A program made the translations under genes and the position numbers. The notes below the pieces were generated by a model. It had not been told where the DNA came from and made no database searches. It worked only from the letters and a program-made list of their open reading frames with translations. DNA of 64,000 nucleotides from Blastobasis lacticolella. Lineage: Eukaryota; Arthropoda; Insecta; Lepidoptera; Blastobasidae. Shown here piece by piece: positions 37,239 through 49,800 of this stretch. Every line of letters starts with the position of its first letter. Position 1 is the stretch's first letter. The DNA is taken from assembly GCA_905147135.1 (NCBI GenBank), contig LR990051.1, forward strand, positions 15,033,115 to 15,097,114, read 5' to 3'.

Positions 37239-40200
37239 CTGCAATGAATTTGTTGCTTGAAGTAAGTAGATAGACTTATTGGTAAAGTTTGCTGTACCAA
37301 AGTACTATTTCAACCGTTACAGCGATCGGCATAAGAACGATCTAAATTCCAAACAATTTCAAATCGAGCACCTTATACATACAGTTCGTGAAACACCACA
37401 GAGCAAAAAAACTTTGACAGTCCTAACCATAACAGTAGCTATCTTTCCAATCTTTTTATGACACACGAATATCCTTGTTAATCAAAAGGGTACTTTCTTA
37501 TTACATTGCCGTAGGTCAAACTGATAAGGCGATAAAGCGAGATGTCAAGGTAAATATTGCTGATAAATTAAATTGCATATTAAATATACAATGTGCGCTG
37601 ATGAGGTACTTAACCTTGCAACATAGAGCGTAAGTAAATCTTAATTATCTCGCCTTATCTCGTATCAGCTGTAAATCGTCCATTACCGTCCATCTTTAAG
37701 TCGTCAGTCTATCTGGTAGGCCTTTAGGTCCACATGGTCCACTGTGTCAAAATGGATCGTCCTCCTTTGTATTTTTGACTAGGTATATGATTTGCCTACT
37801 CAAGAACCTTGGCCTGGGCTATCGGAATTTTTACGATCCTAAGAGCATCGTTCGGTGACTTGGTACAGATATTATGGACATCGTGATTGCGAATCACAAT
37901 AAACGAATCAGAAGCACGGGACGGGCACGCTAGAGACTCCGTCTTCGTAACATCCCACAATCATCGTTCTTTATTACACAATATCAACATCTTATTACCA
38001 TTACGAATACTTAATTAAATCAATAATATCGCAGCCTTTTGTCCGTCACTTTCTTATTATTAATGAGTGTGATACGTGATGTTGAATGCGTTATGATCAT
38101 GTGTCGATGTAACGTGTATTCGATGTGTCGTGATTCGCAGTGATGAACTTTCAACAACACGTGATTCGATGTATGTAGCGACAAGTCCGCGTCGGCCAAG
38201 GGCTTCCATAAACGTAAGTAGTTACCTTTTCCCTATACCCACCTTCCTAGTATCGCGGTGCTCCAGCCGATCGTAGCGGGTGGTCCGTGCCGACGGCTTC
38301 CGAGGCGGTCTCGGCAGCGCCGACGGTGGCGGCGGCAGGCTGGTGCTTCGCGTCTGCTGCGAAGCGCGCCCCTGCCGCTCCAGAAGCAGCGCTTCTTCCC
38401 CGCGTCCGTGACCGCCGCGCGCGCCCACGCCTCCCAGACCGGGAAAGCAGCATAGGCCGCGCTGTGGACACAGGGTCAATCAAACAGTCTTGCGCGTAAA
38501 CTTTGTATCAAATACATTTTCTATCGATGTAAACAAACCACTAATTGCACAATTAGAATGTTGTACTCGTCGATTCATTCGAACAAAACACTCCATACTA
38601 ATCGCGCAATCAGAATGGCGTACCTACTCCTCAATCAGTTAGAACAAAACGAATGCACTCCATGAGTCACTAATTTTACTTCAGTTTTTTAAACAAATAA
38701 AAACAACTTATCACTAATAAATAGGAGCGTCGCACCAATAGGAGCGCCCAGTAGCCTAATGGTGGAGGGGTCAGACCCGTACGTCACCTGGGCTCGAATC
38801 CCTGTGCCGCGATGTAGCAAGGACTCATGAACACTGACCGACGCTCTTACAGTAAAGAAAACATCGTGATGAAACCTGCACATGCAAGGCGACTGAATGT
38901 GTCATGATCCAATCTGGTCAGGTTCCCCTGTGACCTTGGTCACAGTGGTCAGATTGCAGTCGCTCCATAGTAATTACTTGATCTGCTAAATCTTGGATCA
39001 TGGTCAAGCCGGGTCCCGGGCCCTCGCGCGCGTGATCAGATGACCAATCAATAATATTAAATTATTTGTATTTGTTTACATTGATGTAAAATTGGTATGA
39101 GTCAGGCTGCTACCTACTACTTAGCGTAGAAAGGGCGTCCGCTGCGTATAGCGGGCTCGACCCGCGCGCGGATTCTAGAGGCCTTACATACAGGCATACC
39201 GTTTCGCGCGCCAAGTACTAAACCCACAGTGGATTTGTGAATTGGGGATCCCCATGCCGGGCTCCCGCTCAACGCAGTCGACGTCCTAATGCGTATTGAC
39301 GCTACGGTCTTTTAGATTCGTGCCTAATTGAGCCAGAATCAAAACTTGAGACTCTCGTAAGCTAAATTTTGAGTGCATTTAATACGTAGGTAATTATTAT
39401 TCCTAAATCCAGTCAACAGCGTTTCAGTACTTTTGTTGTTTATTAGGTTAAGTACTTACCTACTGTCAACGCCACAAAAGTTACGTGGTAAGACATGGTA
39501 CTTACCTACTCCATTATAATGTACCTATCCTCATATAATTGTACTAACCAAGGGCCATATTTTTGAACCACTCACATCCACTCTAGCAGTCGCCCTCTAA
39601 TGCCTGTATTTTCTACCTCTAGCAACTTACCACGAATTTGAGAGTCAGTTAGCGCACGCGAGCGCTCGTGTGAATGCGAACGGTTCTAAAATAGGGTCCC
39701 AGAAGAAGAGTATTATTGTTTTCCTATGCTTTATATCTACTCAAGATGTAGATACTTACCTACAATAAACAGACAAACCATCAGTCTCAATTGCATGATT
39801 CCAAATCTTAGCACGCATTCAAACTTCGAAATTTGAATTTCAAAGACACGAGTGCGACGGCTGCGAGAGAAATAAACAAACGCACCCGTACCCGCGCACC
39901 GCACCTCACGGTACAAACTACGCGCTACTGTTCCGTTTATAAATAGGTAATGTTAATGAACTGGTTGGCGCATCGCTGGCGGGAAACAAATTGTACAATT
40001 AGGTGTTTACCTCACCTCGTTAATGCGGTCGGCCCGGGAAAGTAATGGTTCTTAATAAGAAAACGCGTGGGCGGAGATTTGTTGCGGAAGTAGATGTAAG
40101 TAATATGGAGCAGTGGCAGTTTCCATAGAAAACAGAATAGAGGTAGCTTCCCACCGACTTTTGCGCAATAAAAATGTAGGTCCATTTACCGTGAAACTTA

Positions 40201-43200
40201 GCTTTTAACCTATAACCTTACTATGCCTAGCGGAAACTTACTATTCCCTGGTATACCAAACTCTTTGTATTAACCATACCCACTCATTGAAAGCTGGACA
40301 TTCTAGCCATATCCAGCGTAGTAACTATCTTAGTTAAACCTTTAGAACAGGGCTAGTGTATAAATTTCATTGAAATCTGTTTAGTCATTGATACATTGTA
40401 CTACTATTAGAAAATAATGTACTTACTGGTATCAACTTAATTTCCGGGACATTTTCAAGCCATCCATCTGATAGGTAACGAGGAAACTGCAGGCCCTAAA
40501 TCGAATTGCCATTCGAACGAAGTCGCAGACACATTCCAATTACATACTCTAGCATCAAGATGGAGGTGGCTATGATGGACCCCGTCCATTGATGGATGTT
40601 GTAAAATGAGACAAATGTCATAGAGGCAAACCATCTAAATGGACAGCAGCTTTATCTGTCGAGTATAGCTATTCGCCGGCCAAACATAGAGAGATTGTGG
40701 CAATGCACTCCAATAATGTGGAGGAAACCCAAATCCAGCAGTGGAGCAGAAGCAGGTCAATCCCAGTAGTTCCAGCCATAATAAATACTTACGGTAGCTG
40801 TGCATCTTTCAATTCAATGTTTTCACCGGGGCCGACTTCCAGAACTGCCACTTTAGGAAAAAGATCAGCTCGAGCTAACCACAATAATTATCAAAAATCT
40901 GCTTAAATAATTGTCTAGAAAGAGCAATGAACTATTTTTAAATAGCAACTTTTTGTAGACAACATTGTTGAATGCTTACATTTTATTTTTACTTAATACG
41001 GTAATGTGAAAATAGTTAATTGCAGTTTCTAGCTATTCATTTAATTGAGTAGAACTTGATAAATATTCTGGTTAGCAGGTATTATTTTTTCCTAAAGTGG
41101 CAGCTCTTTCGCTCCTCATAATATTATGGCCTTAAATATTCATACTCACGTTCACGTATAATTTAGCTCCGAACGACCTTCAAGTGTTATTGAATTGCAC
41201 TCACTCAATGTTTATTTTTAACTTAAAATGAGTTTCAATAGAAAAATACAAACATTAGCGCGACGATAAAAACCCAATATACTATCATAGCGTAATACAC
41301 CAAGTATTATGCTAATAATAACTGTGCCCCTCACGGACTTCAATGTCATTTCTTCAATGACGGAAAAGTAAGGAATTTCTATTTCTTTCGTCATTCAGTA
41401 ATTTCAAGAGTAGTTTTCCTATTGGTTGCCTGTAGTTCCTCTTTACCTACAATAATTATTCTTCGCTCGTCTTTTTCTATTGAAAAACACTAATTTATTC
41501 TCGTATACAGCTCGGTGTGTAAGCAGAGTTACTGTTGTTACGGGAACAGTGTCAGTGGGCTATCGCAGCACTCCAAACAAAGACGAATATATTATGTTAA
41601 TTTGGCAAACAGACACACTCGCTCGCGCTGCGCACTGCACCAGATACGCTCCGACTCTCAGGATCCCTAAGCTCGTGTTAATAAGCATTAAAACCACAAC
41701 TAACAAAACATTATTTGTTTATTCTAAAACATGCTTCTACAAAAATACAATTATTACAGGTAAGAAAATACATTTTTCTTAAATATAGGTTGTATTAAAT
41801 ACACTGAGAAAAGCCTCTGGACCACGATGGCGGTAGAGGTGTGCCAGTGCTGTATCATTTTTGATACAGTAAATGGCGTCCCTACAAAAATAACACATAC
41901 GATACATTGCCTAATTTTAGCTTTCATTGAATAAAGCTAAAACAGACAACAAAGTATTTCAGTAAGTATTTTTGTTTTCAATGTTATCCATAGACTTAGT
42001 TCGCTTTGCCACGCCGGTACCGCTATCCTGGTCCCAGTAATTAATTTATTCTTCACTTAAATAAATAAATACACCAAAAAAGGTCTTATATAATCCCATA
42101 GAGGGCAATTAAAATACAAAATTTAACAAGTTATCAGTACTCGTACACAATTATAAATCTAACTTTGGCATAATATTGTGACCAATGCTTGACAACACCC
42201 TACCCATTGGTAATGATTTTATCCTTCTGTTTTGTACTATACAAAGTATGCGCTTAAAAATAACTTTTATTTTATACCGTGACTTTGGTACAATTTACAA
42301 GGCTTTATAAGTTTGGGGCACTTTCGTAATATTTACAGACAATATTGACACCACGCTTTAGCCGGTCAAATAATTCTTAGATAGCAATTACTTTGAGAAA
42401 TCGCTTTCTAAAATTGACCATTCATTGGCATCTGGTAAATAATTATATTATTAACATACATAGGTCTAATCACTGGAATAATAGATATATAGTATTGTTA
42501 TTATTAGTTAAAACGGCTGTGCATTCCTTGTATAAGGATAAAATCATTTAACCTATTTAACAAGCTCGTACTAACTTATTGAGTGGATTTTGCTCCACTC
42601 CTAGGCTCCAGACCCCCGTAGTCAGGCACCAATATCATACAAAGACTAGCTAAAGTACTAGTGGAGAATAGTATAATAGAAAAGATAGCTGCAAACATTC
42701 CATATATTGCAAATATTTTTCGAAGTAATTCTTATATTCGATTGATTTCCCTTCAAATACTACAATTACAATTCTAGTAAAAAAAATTATACCAATGCAT
42801 CGTACATTCGAGCACATTATTTAGGTATATTGTATTAGTAAAAAAGTAATGTTATTGCAACCAGTAAATATCGTAAAAGAGATTCGTAAATTTATCAAAA
42901 CTGTTTATTCTTAAATATTATTGGCACACATTATTAAGAGCACTGACAAAGGCACTAATTCCAATAACAAATCCTATTCAAGAATGCTCTTTTTTTAAAT
43001 ACTCGAATTATTTTCAGTGGCAACATCTAGGCGTGTTAGGAAGCATGTTAGGCAAAACTCGCTTCAAACACAAACTAAAGTCACACAAACACAGAAACTA
43101 GCTTATTGTTTACTTGTACATCGGGGAATGTTAACTTTGAGTCGGAATTATCTTGTAGTGGAATGATAGTAGAGAAATATTAAGCAATGGAAAACGAAAT

Positions 43201-46200
43201 TTCCTACATATTAGTCTCATAATTTCTAGTTCCCAAGTTTTAATATATATCGAAAAATGATGGAGTAACTTATGCGCCAGACCAATAAAGAGATACAAAC
43301 AAAAATGAGACAATTCACAAGCGGCGGAGTATTATCGTGTAATCCCGTTGTCTCCGATGATAGATAAAGCGATTGAAATGAAACTTAATATGCTCCGCTT
43401 AGGGCTGAAATTGGCATAACAAATTGAAATTGCATCCATGCTACCTGCGTTAGTGACCGTCGACCAAAGGACAATTTCCACCGTACGGCCGCTCTATAGA
43501 ACCGAGCTTCCTGCAGCAGTTTTACTAAGCTGTTACGACATTGAACTCTTCAAGAAATAAGACTATACCAATCTTAAAGTGTTATCGCCATCAATACCTT
43601 TCCTTCGGGTGACCTGCTTGCTCGTTTGTCTCCCTCTTTAATAGAACAACTGTTTTGCTGAGTCAATTTAAGCCATATTCCGAGCACATAAAGCTGCATT
43701 TAAACAATCTCGCTAATCGGGACAATACACGAGTATCATAGGTCCAGTAGGTGTCTACTTCCAATGCCGCCCTTCCTACAACCCGAACCCTGGGCCGCGC
43801 TACTGGCAATTCAAGTAGACTCCTAGTAGACTCCTGTCTCCACCCGCTGGTATCCAATCAGTAGAAGTAGTCGGGGTGTGTGTGAGGGTGTCCGGGGGAG
43901 TGGGGGTGCGCGGGGTAACTCACGGCGGGCACGGGAGGCCGCTCCAGACGGGACTCTAAAGCTGCCAACTGCTCGTCCAAGCGGAGAGATGTGCTGTCGA
44001 AGCCGCAGCCTGTGGGATATAAGATGGTCAGCAGCGGTTTTTATAACCTCATTTCATTTCATTTATTTATTTGTGGTACCCAGGTTATGCAGTTGTAGTA
44101 GATGAGGCCTCTGTGCCATCTGTCATCGGCATACTTTAGAGAAGTAGGTAATTAACATTTTGAATTTTATAGGATCACGTATGTGCCAGGTAACAATATG
44201 TCATCATCGTCATCATGTGTCATCTGTACCGTGTGCTGTGGCACCAGTTCGGCGGATAGGGAGTTAAATGGGAAAAGTTTTGGGTGTGTGATTTTAATCA
44301 AACTTTTGAGTGTTTTAGGTGATACCAATGTTTCCACCCTACAGCAATACCCTATTAAATAAATTGCGGGGGGCAGAAGATAAAGAAATATGACACGCTA
44401 TAAATGAAAAATTGTGACCAATCTATGGAGGAGTAAAATATTGACTCAATTTTTTATAGTACCAGTATTAATGAGTTTCCGCGATTCCAAAATTCACGAG
44501 ATGGCGTTAGTGCAACATAAGTAATTTTACAGCAGTTGTTTCTGTCCAATAGCAAGACAATATTTTGAGAACAGACCTAGCGCCTCACTAGCGCCATCTG
44601 AAATCGTGAATCCCCTTAGATTACAGATGTTCTGAACGACGGTGGCCACTTTTTATCAGTTGGACCATCATTGTCATGCTAAAACGTCAATTTCCTCATG
44701 AAATTTTATTAGACTTGGTAATGTGGTATATTTCGGGCTTTGCCCCACCACTCAATCCGACCGTTGCAACTCCTTTGTAGCCAGGATTTACAGCGTGTGC
44801 GCTTCCCGCTCGTCGGCAAAGAGTGCTACAATATGGTGTGATATATTGTGGTGAGTATTGTGGTGTGATGCTCCTACGGTGAGGATAAAAACATCGTGAT
44901 GAAACCTGCAAATTCAGGCGACTGAATGTGTAACCATGATCCAATCTGGTCAGGTTCCCCCGGTAGCAGGGTCATAGAGGTCAGATGGCAGTCGCTCCAC
45001 TGTAATTACCTGACCTGTCAAATCCTGGATCATGGTCAAGGCGGACCCCGGGCCCTCGAGCGCGAGAGCACAACCGGGACATTAACGCCAAGATGTTTTT
45101 TTTTATTGTGGTGTGTACTGTAGGGCATGATATATAGTGGTGACAGTCGTGTGGTGTGTGGTGTGGTGTGTGTGGTGTGTGTGGTGTGTGGTGTGTGGTG
45201 TGTGGTGTGTGGTGTGTGGTGTGTGGTGTGTGGTGTGTGGTGTGTGGTGTGTGGTGTGTGGTGTGTGGTGTGTGGTGTGTGGTGTGTGGTGTGTGGTGTG
45301 TGGTGTGTGGTGTGTGGTGTGTGGTGTGTGGTGTGTGGTGTGTGGTGTTTACCGCTGGCGTTGTCGTTGTGCGGCGAGTAGTTCCGGCGCGCGAGGTGGC
45401 GGTAGCGCGCCACGCCGCTGCCGCCCACGCCCTCCGCGCTAGAGAACGACGCGCCCGACGATAGGCCCACTGGGGGGGGGGAGAATTTAACGATTAATAC
45501 AAGTTGTGTACAGATGATGGAACGCGTTGCCTGCGAGTGTGTTCCTTGATCAATGTAATCTGGATGCCTCCAAGGCTAGAGTGAATAGGCTGTTCCAAGA
45601 CGGGCATGCTCCATCTTCGGCCGCATCCTCACTTACCAACAGGTGAGATGGCGGTTAATGCCATTTAAAAGTACATATTGTATGTAGTTATCAAATCTTA
45701 TTTTTTCATGACTGGTTGTACATGGCTTTGTGGTATCCATATATCCAACAAATTCATGTCGTTAATTTTGCTGTAAGTTTTCTAAATCAAATAACTTAAA
45801 GAATAAGTTTTCTGTGAACTGATATTTGTCGCCACCGTCGCATTCAGAAGCACATACACCATAGACACTGAGAATAAAATGTCACGACAACCTGGCGGCC
45901 GTAGTTCATAATTTTGCCATTTCACAGATAAGTGGGTCGCGCTGTACTCACACTCCAATAACAATAATCTGAGATGTAACGTGAAGGGTTTCTAACGAGC
46001 GATATTGTTACTGCAATTAGCTATATTGCTTCAATAATATTTCCAGCCTTGCCAGCAACCATTGCCAACCATTTTTCATATTGTTGTAACAGCACACTAA
46101 TGGTTAAGTGGTCCAACTCCTAAGCGATAAATACCGGGTTCAAACTCCTGTGCCACCATGTACCTATGACACTTGTGCTCACACAACCGAAATATTGACG

Positions 46201-46779
46201 CCAAGATGATCGTGTAAAAGGCAGTACTAGTAGCCGCATACCGAGCTCTTCCCGGCTGGAGTTGTTCCGCAGCGAGGCGCCGCTGTCGTAGGCGGCGCTG
46301 GTGTGCTTCTGCAGCACCTTGATCATCGCGTCGCGCTCCGCTATCTTCGACTCGAGCTCCTTCACCCTGAGAATTATGTATAAAATGATTTAAGTCAGTC
46401 TTTTTTCGGTAGAGAAGGAGGCAAACGGGCCAAGTCGCCCGAAAGGCCCACCTGAAAATACCCTGGACTGGCTGTGCCATACAAAGTGACAGGTGACAGT
46501 TGATTTTTGTGCCGATTGAAAGCGTCGTCGTCGTCAGCCAAATAAAACCACCCAAAGATTGAAGTTCTGTTGTACAATAAACTGCAGTTTGAATGGACCC
46601 CTTTAGCATACATGAATTGTATGGTACTTCAGTTAGTTATTAAGCTGGCCATATGGAGTGACGACTGCAAAAAGCTGCGGGTGGCTGCTGGATGCGAAAA
46701 CTGAGGACCCCCGTTCTCTCTGCAGCTGGCTGAAAGTCATAAACTACCAAAGCTGATTTTCCCAAAAAACAATATTCTA

Positions 46780-46818
<39 letters not shown>

Positions 46819-49800
46819 ACCTTATTGTCATTTTGGTGACACGATCCCGTGGGATCTTATATCAAAACCAACAGACCACTTCTTGCCCGGCCATGCCATC
46901 AACAACAAAGCCTCAGGTCCCTACCTGCCCTCCATATCAGCTAGCTTCTTCTGAGCCACATGCAACTCATCCATATGTCGTATCTTCTCCGAGCGCGCCT
47001 CCGCCATCAGCCGCTCTGAGTCCGCCGACGTCTTCTCCAGAGCCGCGATCTTTGCGTCCCTGTGGTAAGAAAGGGAAGATATGATGTGTTATAATGTTTC
47101 GCTGAATTATATCGACATATTTGCTAACGATCTGTTATAGTCCAAAAACAAAGACACAAATTGTTAATGTAAGCACTGTTGTATAACATTTATTAGCAAA
47201 ATTGTAGTGGTTAATGTATTGTACTTTACGTTGTTGTCAGTCGCAACGTTACCTCATTAACTATCAAAGTTTATAAATGAAATAGGAAACTTTAGGTCAA
47301 TTTAGTTATCTACTGCAATGTACTATTTGTGTGAGCGACTGTTTGTTTCTAAATAAATAAAAAATACGTGGATTGATAGTGCTTTTCAGGCAAGGAGTAA
47401 ATGGCAGCGATTACTAAATCCAATTAATATTATAAATGCTAAAGTTTGTGTGGGTGTGCGAAAATTAGGTAGATTGGTAAAGGACCCCGCAAAAGATCGT
47501 AGGAAAATGTGGTTTCAGTTAATTTTGGTGAAATTTTGTTATGTTATAGAGTTAAGTGCCCAAATAAAAGTCCCATTGGGTGCTATCACTGTGAGTCGGG
47601 TAGTTACAAATATTTAAGATTAATTCACAAACACAGAAGCGATTTCTTCGACACAATCAAAGTACGCCATTTCGCACGATGAGTATCGATGGGTAGGACA
47701 CCGCGGCCTCAAATCGGTTGCCATTGTCTAAGATCTATCCAATAGCACGACAATACATTAACAATGGACCTTATTTCCGAGTAGCGCCAACTAGTGGATT
47801 ATTTCATTGCGAAACTGCACACTCACAATATTGTAAACTAAGTCAATGTTTAAACAGGTTTTAACTAAAGACTTTGTAATAACACTTACAGAAAAATATT
47901 TGTATAATATCTTAAGAACATCTTGCCGTTTACACTAACAATATTATTGTTTAGTTGTTTAATTTGAGTGGTGGTAGATTTTTTTTTAAATTTAGTGCGA
48001 TAATAATAAGAATCGCTATTGCGAACATAAGTCCCTGTTATTGGATTTCCATTTAGGTGTTTAAAGATCTTTCGTTTAACATTTCAATGTAACGAAAAGT
48101 GCAAATCTGTTGGCAAATAAAATAAATAAATAAATAGGCTTAAAGGCTAGTATCAAGGCATGTCAATAAAATTACTAATATAATTATATTCTAGCTTTGT
48201 GTGCTTTGCCTGCCCCGCTACACAATTTGCTTAACACCATTTGTGGTTAGCTGGTACAGATCTCTTATAGAGATAATTTCGATATAGTACACTCATTTTA
48301 CTCATTGTACTCATTGTACTCAGTATGTATTTTTTTTTATGTATGACAAGACAGTCATTTGACCGCCATCTCAGACAGGCATTTGACCGCCATCTCACCT
48401 GTTGGTAAGTGACGATATGGCCGAAGATGAAGCATGCCCGTCTTGGAACAGCCTATTCACTCTAGCCTTGAAGGCATCCAGATTATATTGATCAGGGAAC
48501 ACACTCGCAGGCAACGTGTTCCATTCCTTAGCCGTACGCATTATAAAGGTCGAGCCAAAACGACTCGTGCGGATAGCTGGAAGATCCACGACATAAGGAT
48601 GAAGTCTCCCGATGGCGGCGCTGGGCCGGCGGAATGAGGTCGTGTAGCTGCTTCGCACACTCTCCGAAATGTAACCTGTAGAAGACCGACAGACGCGCAA
48701 CCCTACAATAAAACAATAAAACCCTATACGACATAGCCCAAAGGATAGCCAGGCCAAAGTGGCAGTGAGCAGGGCACATAGCTCAAAGAACAGATGGTCG
48801 ACGGGGCAGTAAAGTTCTCAAGTGGCAACCACGTACCGGAAGTCGCAGTGTGGTCCACAAGGTGGACCGACGACCTGGTAAAGATCGCAGGTACCAGCTG
48901 GATACGTTCCGCTGATATGATGAAACTTCAACTTTTCGTAGCTATGATACTTACATATCCTCTTTTGAGGATTCTATAAGTAAAACTTTAAATATATATG
49001 TTTTTTGCACTCTGTACAGTTACGAGTTAGATGATGTCCAGTTGTGATAACGATTAATTGTAAACGCTTGCATGCGCCTATCATTGGTTTTACACTTAAA
49101 AGTAGATTAATGCTGTTTGTTACTTTACATACTATAAGATTTTCATGTAGTGTATAAATTGTTGGTAAACCTAATAAATAAATATAAATAAATTTAAAAA
49201 AACGGGGTATTCACAACATACTCTTAACAGTTACTAGAAGCTTTTCTCTTTTGAGCCCTATTTTCACAGTAATGTTTAAACCAGAATTTAACCAAAGACT
49301 TTGTAGTAAGGACTAGCATCAAGGCCTATCAACAAAATACACAAAAAAGGCAGCAAACTCACTTAGGTATCGAAGCGGCCGACACTGCCGCCTGCCTCAG
49401 CGCTGCCTCTTCCAGATACCGCTGCTCCCACTTGGCGCACTCTCCCTCCAGTGCCAAGAGTCGCTCGTCGCGAGAGCGCACCTGCCGGCGGAGCTCCGCT
49501 TCGCCGCCGGAGGAGCCTGGGGCGGAACCGCCGCCGGGGGAGCCCGGGCCGGAGCAGTTGCAGGGACGCTTCCTGGAGATGGAGAGGTTGTGTGTTTTAA
49601 AGTCGACGAAAATACCCTTCATTTTTAAGCCCCTTATAAAGGGGGGGTTGGACATGTGTACATGTGTTTGTGGCATCATAGCTTCCAGCGCATCCGCTGA
49701 CAATGACACTCATTTGAGCAGATTTTCGATACTTATTGTCGTTAGCAAGAATCTATTTTTTACCTAATGTGGCAGCATTTTCACACCTCAAGCTCTGGTC

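Noticed and set aside
37012..37260. 82-codon plus-strand frame
   Set aside because: Complement of Amot exon M.
45036..45470. Open frames of repeated CVVCGVW or HTTHHTP type
   Set aside because: Translation of a 7-base microsatellite in all frames; only the exon J part is coding.
46779..47084. Pro-rich 101-codon plus-strand frame
   Set aside because: It is the C run plus the complement of exon H.
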